47,003 nt of DNA, taken from Verrucomicrobiota bacterium. Lineage in GTDB: Bacteria > Verrucomicrobiota > Verrucomicrobiia > Limisphaerales > UBA8199. The stretch is taken from positions 1 through 47,003 of the forward strand of contig PSRM01000032.1 of assembly GCA_003176045.1 (NCBI GenBank), read 5' to 3'. The translations under genes were made by a program, and so were the position numbers. Positions 38,002 through 46,929 of the stretch are shown here, piece by piece. Each line of letters begins with the position of its first letter. The stretch's first letter is position 1. The notes beneath the pieces were generated by a model. That model was not told the origin of the DNA. It made no database searches and saw only the letters and a list, made by a program, of their open reading frames with translations.

Positions 38002-38418
38002 ATGCCCATCATCCGTTTCGATCACGAAAAGCTCACTGTGTACCAACGCTCCCTCCAATTCATCGGCTGGGCGACGACACTTCTGGAACGTATCCCTGCA
38101 AAGCTCTCGGTTCATGGACAACTGGATCGCGCGTCAACATCCATACCCTTGAACCTTGCCGAAGGAAACGGGCGCTATAAAGCAAGCGACCGGTGTCATT
38201 TCTTCGACATCGCTCGAGGCTCGACACTGGAATGTGCTGCGGCTCTGGATGTGCTGGTGGCGAAAAGGCTGGCGACGGCTGAAGACGTTGACCCGGGTAA
38301 GGCCACGCTGGCAGAAATGGTTTCGATGGAAGTTGGTTTGATTAAGAGTAACTCGGAAGATCGTTTGTACGAGGATCCGGTTCCGTATCGGGTTTCGGGA
38401 GAAGCGAAGCTGGGTTAA
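38002..38418 (+). CDS. four-helix-bundle protein (S23/IVP family)
   Basis: 138 residues of the family once found as 23S rRNA intervening-sequence proteins (TIGR02436-like). Typical motifs are FDHEKLTVYQRSLQFI, then LDRASTSIPLNLAEGNGRY and FFDIARGSTLECAAALDVL. It is a cytoplasmic helical bundle and its biochemical role is unknown. It lies between gltB and gltD and is flanked by inverted copies of the GATTAA array (37885-37917 and 38447-38480), which suggests insertion between two genes that are normally adjacent. Confidence 0.88.
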   Translation: MPIIRFDHEKLTVYQRSLQFIGWATTLLERIPAKLSVHGQLDRASTSIPLNLAEGNGRYKASDRCHFFDIARGSTLECAAALDVLVAKRLATAEDVDPGKATLAEMVSMEVGLIKSNSEDRLYEDPVPYRVSGEAKLG

Positions 38419-38446
38419 AAGCAGATAGAGGACGATTTGAGGGATT

Positions 38447-38480
38447 AAGATTAAGATTAAGAGAAAGATTAAGATTAAGA
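38447..38480. repeat. GATTAA hexamer array before gltD
   Basis: ATTAAG hexamers with a central AGAAAG unit, ending 10 bp before the gltD ATG, so it takes the place of the leader. Confidence 0.93.
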
Positions 38481-38490
38481 GTCGAAGCCG

Positions 38491-39972
38491 ATGGGCAAGC
38501 CAACAGGTTTTTTAGAATTTAGCCGCGAACTACCCCCCGAACTCGCGCCGCTCCAGCGCATTCGGAACTGGGACGAGTTCCACCTGCCTTTCGACGAGCC
38601 CAAGCTTCGCTCGCAAGGAGCCCGGTGCATGGACTGCGGCACGCCCTTTTGCCATACGGGCCAAGTGCTGGCAGGGGCCGCATCCGGTTGCCCGATCAAT
38701 AATCTGATCCCTGAATGGAACGACCTTGTTTTTCGCGGCAAATGGGACGAGGCGTTACGGCGGCTGCATAAGACGAATAATTTCCCGGAGTTCACCGGGC
38801 GAGTATGTCCAGCGCCATGCGAAGGCGCTTGCGTGTTAGGGATCATCGAGCCGCCGGTGACCATCAAAAGCATTGAATGTGCTATCGCCGATCGCGGTTG
38901 GGAAAATGGATGGATTACACCAGAACCACCCGCAGCTCGCACAGGCAAACGCGTGGCGGTAGTCGGCTCGGGGCCGGCAGGTCTTTCCTGTGCCGCGCAA
39001 CTGAACAGGGCCGGTCACCTGGTGACCGTGTATGAAAGGGCCGACCGGATTGGGGGACTGCTCATGTATGGCATCCCCAATATGAAGTTGGACAAGTCGG
39101 TCGTGCAGCGGCGCATAGACTTGCTCGCCAGTGAGGGGGTGCAGTTCGTGACGCGCTGCGAGGTCGGCAAGGATTTGCCGGCGCGAAAGCTCATTGATGA
39201 TTTTGACGCTGCTGTTCTTTGCGGGGGTGCAACCAAGCCTCGCGATTTGCCTGTGGAAGGGCGGAATCTCAAAGGCGTCCATTTAGCAATGGATTTCCTG
39301 ACGCATAACACCAAAAGCCTGCTGGATCGCTCGAAAAACGGCGGCTTTATCTCGGCTACGGGAAAAGACGTGGTCGTGATTGGTGGCGGAGATACCGGCA
39401 CTGATTGCGTGGGCACCTCGCTTCGGCACGGCTGCCGAAGCCTGATCCAACTCGAAATTCTTCCCAGGCCTCCGGAGGACCGGCCTGCCGATAATCCATG
39501 GCCGCAGTGGCCGCGTATTTACCGCGTGGACTACGGCCAGGAAGAGGCGGCGGCGCTCTTTGGCGAAGATCCGCGGCGGTTCCGCGTCACCGTTCCCCGC
39601 TTCATAGGCGATGAGCAAGGAAACGTCAAAGGCGTGCGCACGGTTCACGTGGATTGGAAAAAGGACGAACAGGGCCGGATGATCCCCCTCAATGTGCCTG
39701 GCACAGAACAGACTTTGCCCGCGCAACTGGTTCTCCTGGCGATGGGCTTTCTGGGTCCCGAGGATACCTTGCTCGACCAGTTGGAGATTGAGCGCGACCC
39801 GCGCTCGAACGCCAAAGCCGAGTTCGGAAAATTCGCCACGAATATCAAAGGTGTTTTTGCCGCCGGCGACATGCGCCGGGGCCAGAGCCTTGTGGTATGG
39901 GCTATCAATGAAGGCCGCGCCGCCGCCCGCGAATGTGACCGCTACCTGATGGGGCAGACGAACCTGCCGTAA
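38491..39972 (+). CDS. gltD: glutamate synthase (NADPH) small subunit
   Basis: Feeds electrons from NADPH to GltB, 493 residues. The N-terminal Fe-S domain has [12 protein letters not shown] and [12 protein letters not shown]. The FAD-binding Rossmann fold is [17 protein letters not shown]. The NADPH-binding fold is [16 protein letters not shown]. The C-terminal [18 protein letters not shown] is the second FAD motif. The start ATG follows a hexamer array with no clear Shine-Dalgarno. It is separated from gltB by the four-helix-bundle gene. Confidence 0.97.
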   Translation: MGKPTGFLEFSRELPPELAPLQRIRNWDEFHLPFDEPKLRSQGARCMDCGTPFCHTGQVLAGAASGCPINNLIPEWNDLVFRGKWDEALRRLHKTNNFPEFTGRVCPAPCEGACVLGIIEPPVTIKSIECAIADRGWENGWITPEPPAARTGKRVAVVGSGPAGLSCAAQLNRAGHLVTVYERADRIGGLLMYGIPNMKLDKSVVQRRIDLLASEGVQFVTRCEVGKDLPARKLIDDFDAAVLCGGATKPRDLPVEGRNLKGVHLAMDFLTHNTKSLLDRSKNGGFISATGKDVVVIGGGDTGTDCVGTSLRHGCRSLIQLEILPRPPEDRPADNPWPQWPRIYRVDYGQEEAAALFGEDPRRFRVTVPRFIGDEQGNVKGVRTVHVDWKKDEQGRMIPLNVPGTEQTLPAQLVLLAMGFLGPEDTLLDQLEIERDPRSNAKAEFGKFATNIKGVFAAGDMRRGQSLVVWAINEGRAAARECDRYLMGQTNLP

Positions 39973-40011
39973 CGGGAGCGCAGGTTTCGGGCCCTATGCC
40001 ACCAGCATTTT

Positions 40012-40197
40012 AATCCCGTAGGGATGAAAGAGAATAGCCCAGCGTTTCAACGCTGGGTTCGAGCAGTCGAGGGGCGCGAGTCCCGTAGGGACGATAGAGG
40101 AAGTGGTTCTGCCGTCCCTAACGGGACTAATTCCACCTCCGTCACGAAGAACCCAGCGTTGAAACGCTGGGCTATTTTCTGTCGTCCCTACGGGACT
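40012..40197. repeat. composite inverted repeat, copy C
   Basis: Third copy of the composite element. It begins TCCCGTAGGGATGAAAG and ends GTCGTCCCTACGGGACT. Inner stems CCCAGCGTTTCAACGCTGGG and its relative at 40151-40171 match copy B closely. It lies after the gltD stop, next to a convergent gene. Confidence 0.93.
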
Positions 40198-40247
40198 AAG
40201 ACCAAACAACTGCGCTATAAAGAAGACTGGAATTCTAGGTTATCAGC

Positions 40248-40487
40248 CTACTTTTTGCGGGAGCGGGTCCTGGATCTGGCGTGAGTCACTTCCTCGATCA
40301 GCAGCGAACTCATCCAATGTGGATGTTCTCTGCTATCCACCACCATCACGTAAGTGCCACGGGGGCTGATGTAAATGAAATCGGGGTGCGGCACGCTATG
40401 AACCTTGCCGCTAACCAGGCGCAGGGAGTAAGGCCGAAACGGCACTGCCTGATTTAGTTCCCGAATGGCTTCGATGACCATAGGCAC
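40248..40487 (-). CDS. small hypothetical protein (lineage-conserved type)
   Basis: 79 residues. The layout FRPYSLRLVSGKVHSVPHPD, then FIYISPRGTYVMVVD, then LLIEEV resembles a small family of beta-rich proteins common in Planctomycetes and Verrucomicrobia. No function is known to me. It is divergent from the Uma2 gene, with an 82-bp gap. Confidence 0.7.
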   Translation of the reverse strand: MPMVIEAIRELNQAVPFRPYSLRLVSGKVHSVPHPDFIYISPRGTYVMVVDSREHPHWMSSLLIEEVTHARSRTRSRKK

Positions 40488-40569
40488 ACCTTTGCCCCGC
40501 GAGGACTAACAGTCAATACCAAAACAAGAGAAATTGGCTTTTTTCAGTCACTTCTGGTATTTTTTATAC

Positions 40570-41124
40570 ATGGCAGCAGTAGTGGAAAAACCCGCCAAGC
40601 GCTGGACGTACGAAGAGTATTACAGGCTTGAGGATGACCAGCGCTACGAAATTATTGATGGCAATCTCCTAATGGCCCCTGCCCCCGACATCTGGCACCA
40701 GAATTGGAGTCGTGACCTCTCCTGGCTGATCGTGGGACACATGAAGCAGCACAAGCTCGGTACCGTGTTTATTGCCCCGGTGGACGTCGTGCTCGACAAG
40801 CACAACACTGTGCAGCCCGACATCGTCTTCATCGCAACGCCCAACCTGTCCATCATCCAGCGCCGCGCAATCTTCGGGGTGCCGGATCTCGTTGTTGAAT
40901 TGGTTTCACCTTCGAGTGTCAGACGCGACCGCTATGACAAAAAGTCACTTTATGCACGTTTTGGGGTAAAGGAATACTGGATCGGCGATCCCGCCAATCG
41001 TTCGCTTGAGGTTCTTACGCTCAAAAATGGCGAATACGAGCTTTATTGCTCCGTAGAAAATACCGGGAAACTCACGTCACTGGTGCTGACTGGTCTGGAA
41101 CTGGATCTCTCCGAACTAAAATAA
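40570..41124 (+). CDS. Uma2-family PD-(D/E)xK protein
   Basis: 184 residues of the Uma2/DUF820 family, a restriction-endonuclease-like fold widespread in cyanobacteria and Planctomycetes/Verrucomicrobia. Motifs are RWTYEEYYRL, then VQPDIVFIA (Asp), VVELVSPSS (Glu) and KSLYARFGVKEYWIGDP. The role is unknown. I start at the ATG at 40570 because the upstream frame to 40534 (AFFSHFWYFLY) does not fit the family. A weak TTGGCT (40534) and TATTTT (40558) pair would place transcription start near this ATG, so it may be leaderless. Confidence 0.88.
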   Translation: MAAVVEKPAKRWTYEEYYRLEDDQRYEIIDGNLLMAPAPDIWHQNWSRDLSWLIVGHMKQHKLGTVFIAPVDVVLDKHNTVQPDIVFIATPNLSIIQRRAIFGVPDLVVELVSPSSVRRDRYDKKSLYARFGVKEYWIGDPANRSLEVLTLKNGEYELYCSVENTGKLTSLVLTGLELDLSELK

Positions 41125-41125
41125 C

Positions 41126-41149
41126 AGGGCGCTTGCCGCCGGCCCTTTT
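41126..41149 (+). terminator. weak hairpin-T terminator candidate
   Basis: AGGGC (41126-41130) can pair with GCCCT (41142-41146) over an 11-base loop, followed by TTT. The short stem makes this a weak candidate for termination after the Uma2 gene. Confidence 0.3.
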
Positions 41150-41231
41150 CTAAGGTCTCCCTAGATTTTTCTGGCCTGTTCAGCCAACCCACAGTAGATT
41201 GCACCCCCTGTGATTTTAATAGTCCGTACCG

Positions 41232-43118
41232 ATGAGCGGCCTGCCCGATAACGAACTCGATTTGGAGAAGCTGTTTCTGCCTGCCTGGGCCCAGGAACCT
41301 TCCAGCGCCAAGTACGCCAATTACCAGGGGGGCGAGGAAACGAGCGACCGCCGGGGCGATCGCCGGGACCGACGCGGGCCACGCCCGTCACGCCGTGACC
41401 GCCCGCCCCGGGCCCCTGGCGACGAGCACCGGCCACGCCGAGAAGGAGACCGGCGGCGGCCCGAAGGCCAGCGTCCACAGGCCAGACGGCCCGACGCGCC
41501 GATCGATGGCGCGCCGCCGCAGGGCGGCCCGCGCCAAAGGGGCCGCTCCCGCTTCCGTAGGCCCGAGGGTGTGCGTCCCGAAGGCCCACGGCCTGCGCCG
41601 ATTCCATTGCCCGATTTGGATGTCAGCATCCTTCCCGAAGAGAAAGGGGTGGAATCCCTGGCGCGTCAGATCAAAATGACTGGCCGCGCTTATCCACTTT
41701 TCGACATTGCCCAATTGATCCTCCAAAAACCGGAGCGGCACGCATTTGCATTTAGCGTGAAAAAGAATGCCGAAGGCAACCCAATGCAGCCTCTGTTCGG
41801 GTGTGCACTGGACGATACGATCTGGCTCTCAGAGGAGGAGGCGATCGCTCACGTCCTGCGGAAGCACTTTGGAACATTTTACCAGGCTGAACGCACTGCC
41901 ACCGAGCCGCCGAAGGGAAAATATACTTTCGTCGCTCAGTGCGGCATGAGCGGAATTATTCTGGGACCGCCTAATCATCACGATTATCAAAACCAACTTC
42001 GAAAACTCCACTCGGACCGTTTCTCCCGGATGCCGTTCGAGGTGTATAAATCGCGCATCAAAATCGTGCGGGATGAGGCCGTGGTGAAAAAGTGGATCGA
42101 AGACCAAAGCTGGCGGACCGAATATGTATGCCTGAACATGCCTGAGCCGCTGAAGCTGGCGAACATGGAAGCCGTGGAGAAGCACTTCCGGGAGACCCAC
42201 AAGGAGAACATCATCAAGCCGCTCGAATCTCAGACCTTGAGCGGCACAGCAGCTCGCGCACTGCGCAGTCCGGGGCTGACGCGGCTGGTTCGCAGCCTAT
42301 GGGAAGATCAGCGACGCTTTCCGCTTCAAATTGCCACAACGCTAAGCCAGCAATTTGCGTCACACGGCCTGCAGTTCTTCAAGGTCAACAGAACGATTAC
42401 TCACGTCTCCGTAGCCAGACCGCATTATCTGGATCTGGAAGCCACTCCGGTTTCCGATGGTGTGCGCAGAATCGTCGAGTACATCAACGCGCACACCAAA
42501 TGCTCGCGCAGGCAGCTCGTCGAAACGCTTGCTCCCGATAACGTAGGACAGGCGTCCCGCCTGTCCCCGCCGGCCGATGCGGCCTCCCCTGCTCCGGCAC
42601 CTGCGGAACCAGGAGCTGCCCCAGCCCCAACCGCGGCGGCGTCCAGCGCTCCTGCCACCACTCCAGGGCCGACTCCCGAGCAGACCGCCATCATTGCCGA
42701 TCTCCACTGGCTCATTCACCAAGGCCACGTCATTGAGTTCGCCAACGGCACACTCGACACGGCGAAAAAGCCGCTGCCCAAGCCGCCCAAACCAGAACCC
42801 AAGTCACCTGAGCCTGCTCCGGAGGCTTCCGCAACCGCCCAATCTGCCGAGCCAACCGCTGATGCCAGCCTAACTGCTGTAACTGATCCACCAGAAGCGA
42901 CAGCTCCTCCAACGGAACCTTCCGCCTCAGCAGAGATTTCACCAGATCATGCCCCGGCTGACCCTCCGAGTTCCACAATCGAAGCAGCGCCCTCTCTCGA
43001 AAACCCATCCTCCGTCTCACCATCCGCATCTGAGTTTCCTGCGGACCATTCCTCACCTGCCGCAGCCTCCCAGCCCGAACTAGCGTCACCAACCGCCCAA
43101 ACCGAGCCACCCGCCTGA
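41232..43118 (+). CDS. Arg-rich protein with winged-helix-like domain, unknown function
   Basis: 628 residues in three parts. The N-terminal 130 are Arg/Pro-rich and disordered (DRRGDRRDRRGPRPSRRDRP), as in RNA-binding tails. A central globular domain (about 135-440) is not recognised; it contains HHDYQNQLRKLHSDRFSRMP and PLKLANMEAVEKHFRETH. A winged-helix-like segment (IVEYINAHTKCSRRQLVETL ... LHWLIHQGHVIEF) is split by an Ala/Pro stretch that includes a translated palindrome (42546-42566, GQASRLSP). The C-terminal 130 residues are Ala/Pro/Ser/Glu low complexity. It lies just before a DEAD-box RNA helicase, so a role in RNA metabolism is plausible. Confidence 0.75.
   Translation: MSGLPDNELDLEKLFLPAWAQEPSSAKYANYQGGEETSDRRGDRRDRRGPRPSRRDRPPRAPGDEHRPRREGDRRRPEGQRPQARRPDAPIDGAPPQGGPRQRGRSRFRRPEGVRPEGPRPAPIPLPDLDVSILPEEKGVESLARQIKMTGRAYPLFDIAQLILQKPERHAFAFSVKKNAEGNPMQPLFGCALDDTIWLSEEEAIAHVLRKHFGTFYQAERTATEPPKGKYTFVAQCGMSGIILGPPNHHDYQNQLRKLHSDRFSRMPFEVYKSRIKIVRDEAVVKKWIEDQSWRTEYVCLNMPEPLKLANMEAVEKHFRETHKENIIKPLESQTLSGTAARALRSPGLTRLVRSLWEDQRRFPLQIATTLSQQFASHGLQFFKVNRTITHVSVARPHYLDLEATPVSDGVRRIVEYINAHTKCSRRQLVETLAPDNVGQASRLSPPADAASPAPAPAEPGAAPAPTAAASSAPATTPGPTPEQTAIIADLHWLIHQGHVIEFANGTLDTAKKPLPKPPKPEPKSPEPAPEASATAQSAEPTADASLTAVTDPPEATAPPTEPSASAEISPDHAPADPPSSTIEAAPSLENPSSVSPSASEFPADHSSPAAASQPELASPTAQTEPPA
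42546..42566. repeat. GGACAGGCG palindrome translated in the Arg-rich protein
   Basis: Arms GGACAGGCG and CGCCTGTCC around a 3-bp loop, in frame, read as GQASRLS. Same design as 4113-4133. Confidence 0.92.
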
Positions 43119-43157
43119 TCGCACGTTGCGCCAGGCCAATCTCAGAGAAAAGAACGA

Positions 43158-43190
43158 GGATTAAGATTAAGAGAAAGATTAAGATTAAGA
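43158..43190. repeat. GATTAA hexamer array
   Basis: Copy of the GATTAA array in the 189-bp gap before the DEAD-box gene. A TTAACT-rich stretch follows at 43260-43295. Confidence 0.93.
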
Positions 43191-43307
43191 CGAGCGCTCC
43201 CGCGGCCTCCTGAGCGCCACTTCACGAATTCACGTTTCACGACTCCAGCATCACCCCCCAGTTAACTCAGTTAACCACATTAAACTAATTAACTTTTCAG
43301 CGAACCA

Positions 43308-44540
43308 ATGCCCTTCTCAAAACTAGGCCTTTCCAATCCGATGCTCGAAGGCGTCAAGGCCATGGGCTACGTCGAGCCGACTCCCATCCAGCTCCGAGCC
43401 ATACCGCTGATCCTGGACGGTCGGGACGTGATCGGCAGCGCCCAGACCGGCACCGGCAAAACAGCAGCCTTTGCCCTGCCGATCCTTTCTCAAATCGGCC
43501 AGCACAATCCTCATCCTCGGGTCCTCATTCTCGAACCAACGCGCGAGCTGGCCGCCCAGGTCGAAACTGCCATCCGCGATTTCGCCCGTTTCACTAATTT
43601 GCGCACAGTCGTTTTGTTCGGCGGGGTAGGCTATGGCCGGCAGATTGATGCGCTTAAGAGCGGGGTGGACGTTATCGTCGCTACGCCTGGCCGACTGCTC
43701 GATCATCTTCACCAGGGGACCTGCCGTCTTGACCGCATCCAGTTTCTTGTCCTCGATGAAGCCGATCGAATGTTGGACATGGGTTTTCTGCCGGACGTCC
43801 GCCGGATTGTCGAACGGTGCCCACGCAACCGGCACACTTCCTTGTTCTCGGCCACAGTCCCGCCGGAAATCGAAACCCTAATCCGTTGGGCCATGCGCAA
43901 CCCGGAGACCGTCGAAATCGGCGCGCGCCGCTCTCCAAAAGAAAGCGTTAAACATGTCATTTATCCTGTCTCAGAATCCCAGAAGACGGACCTCGCGCTC
44001 GAGTTGCTAAAGCGGATGAACTACGACTCAGTCATTGTCTTTTGCCGCACCAAACACGGAGCCGATCGCGTCGCCCATTTGCTAAAACGGCACAATCATT
44101 CCGTAGCCGTGCTGCACTCGAATCGCACCCAGCGCGAGCGAGAACAGGCCCTGCGCGGATTCCGCGACGGGCGCTACGAAGTGCTGGTGGCCACCGACAT
44201 CGCCGCTCGCGGCCTCGACATCGCTGACGTGAGCCATGTTGTGAACTACGATGTCCCGCAGCATCCCGAGGATTACGTGCATCGGATTGGCCGTACCGGG
44301 CGGATGGAAGCCGCCGGCGACGCCCTGACTATAATGGTTGCGGAGGACGCCCGCCATGTGAACGCCATCGAACGGTTCATCGGCCAAAAAATCCCTCGCG
44401 TGAAAATCGAAAAATTTGATTACAAATACACCGCGCTGTTCGAGGAAGGCAAGCCCGGCCAGCCCGGCGGTTTCGCCCGCGCCCGCGGCGCCCGCGTCCG
44501 CGGCGGTTACTTCTTCGGCCCGGCCCGGCGCAGGCGCTAG
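43308..44540 (+). CDS. DEAD-box ATP-dependent RNA helicase (RhlE-like)
   Basis: Unwinds or remodels RNA, for example in ribosome assembly or mRNA decay, 410 residues. All motifs are present: Q motif GYVEPTPIQLRAIP, I AQTGTGKT, Ia PTRELAAQ, Ib TPGRL, II DEAD, III SAT, IV VIVFCRTK, V ARGLDI, VI HRIGRTGR. The short C-terminal tail is Gly/Arg-rich (FARARGARVRGGYFFG), typical for RNA-binding RhlE-type enzymes. A repeat of the GGAGCGCCGAA family begins at its stop codon. Confidence 0.96.
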   Translation: MPFSKLGLSNPMLEGVKAMGYVEPTPIQLRAIPLILDGRDVIGSAQTGTGKTAAFALPILSQIGQHNPHPRVLILEPTRELAAQVETAIRDFARFTNLRTVVLFGGVGYGRQIDALKSGVDVIVATPGRLLDHLHQGTCRLDRIQFLVLDEADRMLDMGFLPDVRRIVERCPRNRHTSLFSATVPPEIETLIRWAMRNPETVEIGARRSPKESVKHVIYPVSESQKTDLALELLKRMNYDSVIVFCRTKHGADRVAHLLKRHNHSVAVLHSNRTQREREQALRGFRDGRYEVLVATDIAARGLDIADVSHVVNYDVPQHPEDYVHRIGRTGRMEAAGDALTIMVAEDARHVNAIERFIGQKIPRVKIEKFDYKYTALFEEGKPGQPGGFARARGARVRGGYFFGPARRRR

Positions 44541-44572
44541 GAGCGCCGAACTCCGTTTCGGCACGGCGGAAA

Positions 44573-44743
44573 ATGAACAACAAAGGAACAAAGAAGCAAA
44601 AATCAATCTCTCCTTTGTCTGTTTTCAAAAGGATCAGGGATGACGAGATAGAGAAGCGCATCAAAGAACTTCGGTCCGGCTTAGTGAAAGCCATTCCGTT
44701 GGAGCAAGTCAAACGTCGGATCGAAGCCCGATTTCACTGGTGA
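44573..44743 (+). CDS. small basic hypothetical protein (56 aa)
   Basis: 56 residues: MNNKGTKKQKSISPLSVFKR, then IRDDEIEKRIKELRSGLVKA and IPLEQVKRRIEARFHW. It is strongly basic with two helices, and resembles by eye short 'addiction module component' antitoxin-like proteins, but no toxin gene is adjacent. It lies between the helicase and HAD genes on the same strand. Confidence 0.6.
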   Translation: MNNKGTKKQKSISPLSVFKRIRDDEIEKRIKELRSGLVKAIPLEQVKRRIEARFHW

Positions 44744-44820
44744 GCGCGACACCGCCTCCAATCCCGACGACATTTTGACCGTCTCGCGCTAGCTTTGCCC
44801 CGCACCATTTATTCCTTTCC

Positions 44821-45363
44821 ATGCCCGCCGCTATTTTTCTCGACCGCGATGGCACTTTAATCGAGGAAAGGAATTATTTGTCCCGCCCGGACCAGGTCGT
44901 CGTGTTCCCGGGAGCCGGCGCGGCGCTGAAGTGTCTCCAGGACGCTGGTTTCAAATTGTTTATAGTTTCCAATCAATCCGGCGTAGGCCGCGGTTATTTT
45001 ACCCTGGAGGATGTCGAACGCGTAAACCAATACCTTTCCACGCTGCTTGGAAAAGAGGGTGTTCGCGTGGAGAAAATCTATGTCGCACCCGAGGCGCCAG
45101 AGATGCCGAGCCGTGGCCGCAAACCTTCGCCGCAGTTTTTGTTCGATGCCCGCGACGAATTCGGCCTGGATTTAGCTCAAAGTCACATGATTGGAGATAA
45201 GCTGATTGACCTGGAGTGCGGCTGGAATGCCGGGGTCAAACAGTGCATCCTCGTGCGCACTGGTTATGGAGCGGAGCTGGAAAGGACAAAGAAGGACAAG
45301 CTGGCGCGAGCGATTGTGGTGGATGATCTGGCGGCTGCGGCGAGAAGGATTCTGGGGCTGTGA
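44821..45363 (+). CDS. HAD-family phosphatase (GmhB-like)
   Basis: 180 residues of the HAD-IIIA histidinol-phosphatase/GmhB group. Catalytic Asp8 and Asp10 are in IFLDRDGTLIEE, with motif II IVSNQSGVGRG, the KPSP element (RGRKPSPQFLFDA) and motif IV MIGDKLIDLE. GmhB removes the 7-phosphate of heptose bisphosphate in LPS core synthesis. The Cys/His zinc loop usual in GmhB (before RKP) is absent here: VAPEAPEMPSRGRKP has none. Thus the substrate may differ. No other heptose gene is in the window. Confidence 0.8.
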   Translation: MPAAIFLDRDGTLIEERNYLSRPDQVVVFPGAGAALKCLQDAGFKLFIVSNQSGVGRGYFTLEDVERVNQYLSTLLGKEGVRVEKIYVAPEAPEMPSRGRKPSPQFLFDARDEFGLDLAQSHMIGDKLIDLECGWNAGVKQCILVRTGYGAELERTKKDKLARAIVVDDLAAAARRILGL

Positions 45364-45368
45364 TGCGG

Positions 45369-45482
45369 TCGGAGCGCGGCATTTATGCCGCTTCAACGTT
45401 CGAACTAACCAGCGGGCCTGTATCGAATTGGCCGTGGCCATTGTTTTGTGCGGTGAAGCGGCATAAATGCCGCGCTCCGTTC
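45369..45482. repeat. inverted repeat GGAGCGCGGCATTTATGCCG
   Basis: Arms at 45369-45400 and about 45451-45482 flank a 50-bp loop. The left arm also occurs inside hsdR (22852-22883). It lies between the HAD and mpl genes. Confidence 0.93.
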
Positions 45483-45534
45483 GCTTAAATTTTTCTGTCC
45501 CTAAATTTTTCTGTCAGTTTATCATCTGGCTCGA

Positions 45535-46929
45535 ATGTTTCCGGCAATCAAATCGGTCCACTTTGTAGGCATCTGTGGCACCGCCATGGCCTCGGCGGCG
45601 GCCGCCCTTCAAGAAAAAGGCCTAAAGGTCACTGGCTCGGACCAGAACGTCTATCCTCCGATGTCCACGTTTCTGGCGGAACGCCGGATCGAAGTGATCT
45701 CGGGCTATGCAGAGCAAAACCTGGCTCATAAACCAGACCTGGTAGTCATCGGCAACGCGATCTCCCGAGGCAACCCGGAAGCTGAATTCGTCCTGGATCA
45801 TAAACTGCCGTACTGCTCCCTGCCCGAACTGCTGAAGGCGTTCTTCATCCGGGGAAAACGTTCCCTGGTTGTCACCGGCACTCATGGCAAAACGACCACC
45901 ACGTCGCTTTTGACCTGGGTGTTCGAGCACAACGGACTAAACCCCAGCTTCCTCATCGGCGGCATCCCGAACAACTTCAGCCAGGGCGCTCGTTTCACCG
46001 ACAGCGAATGGTTCATCATCGAAGGCGACGAATACGACACCGCGTTCTTCGATAAGCGCAGCAAATTCGTCCATTACCTGCCCGAAGTCGCCATCATTAA
46101 CAACATCGAGTTCGATCACGCCGACATTTTCCCCGACCTCGATTCGATCAAGACGTCGTTCAAACATTTCATCCGCCTGATTCCGCGAAACGGGTTGCTA
46201 CTGGGAAACGGCGACGACGCCAATCTGGCGCCTCTTTTGGAAGTCAGACATTGCCCGGTGAAACGGTTTGGCCTGGGCGAATCCAACGCCGTTCAGGCTT
46301 TCAACATTCGTTATGGCCCCACGGCGACGGAATTTGAAATCCCGAGCTTCAAGTTCAGGACGAATTTCCTCGGCGAGTTGAACGTTCGCAACGCATTGGC
46401 CGTTGTCGCCTGCGCTAAGCATTGCGGTCTTAAGAACCATCAGATTCAATCCGCGTTTGATACCTTCAAAGGCATCAAACGCCGGATGGAAGTTCGCGGA
46501 ATCGCGCGCGGGGTTACTGTGATTGATGATTTCGGCCATCATCCCACCGCCATCCGCGAGACCCTGCGCGCCTTGCGGATCAAATATCCCCGCCAAAAGC
46601 TATGCGCCATTTTCGAGCCGCGCAGCAACACCACGCGCCGGAACGTTTTCCAGTCCGAGCTGCGGGACGCTTTTGCCGACGCGGACTCGGTCATCGTTTC
46701 AGAAATCGCCCGCCTCGAACTGCTGGCGCCCACGGAGCGGCTCGACCCTCAAAAACTGATGCAGGAGTTGAAGCAGACCGGCAAGGCTGCCTCGTATCTG
46801 CCAGATGTGGACTCAATCATTGCGCACGTCGCGAAGAATGTGGAAGGCGGCGAAATCGTCGTCGTTTTCAGCAATGGTGGCTTCGGCGGAATCCACGGGA
46901 AGCTGCTGGAGCGATTGGGCCGCCTCTGA
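45535..46929 (+). CDS. mpl: UDP-N-acetylmuramate:L-Ala-gamma-D-Glu-meso-DAP ligase
   Basis: Recycles murein tripeptide by joining it to UDP-MurNAc, 464 residues. It begins with the Mpl-type Rossmann segment IKSVHFVGICGTAMASAAAA and VTGSDQNVYPPMS. The ATP P-loop is VTGTHGKTTTTSLL. The central domain has EGDEYDTAFFDKRSK and INNIEFDHADIF. The C-terminal domain has DDFGHHPTAIRETL and FEPRSNTTRR, all as in the Mur ligase family. NVYPPMS and length tell it from MurC. A heptamer array follows its stop codon without a gap. Confidence 0.95.
   Translation: MFPAIKSVHFVGICGTAMASAAAALQEKGLKVTGSDQNVYPPMSTFLAERRIEVISGYAEQNLAHKPDLVVIGNAISRGNPEAEFVLDHKLPYCSLPELLKAFFIRGKRSLVVTGTHGKTTTTSLLTWVFEHNGLNPSFLIGGIPNNFSQGARFTDSEWFIIEGDEYDTAFFDKRSKFVHYLPEVAIINNIEFDHADIFPDLDSIKTSFKHFIRLIPRNGLLLGNGDDANLAPLLEVRHCPVKRFGLGESNAVQAFNIRYGPTATEFEIPSFKFRTNFLGELNVRNALAVVACAKHCGLKNHQIQSAFDTFKGIKRRMEVRGIARGVTVIDDFGHHPTAIRETLRALRIKYPRQKLCAIFEPRSNTTRRNVFQSELRDAFADADSVIVSEIARLELLAPTERLDPQKLMQELKQTGKAASYLPDVDSIIAHVAKNVEGGEIVVVFSNGGFGGIHGKLLERLGRL

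Noticed and set aside
40012..40197. Possible CRISPR or small RNA from repeated stems
   Set aside because: Repeats are inverted and nested rather than evenly spaced direct repeats. It fits a palindromic element better.
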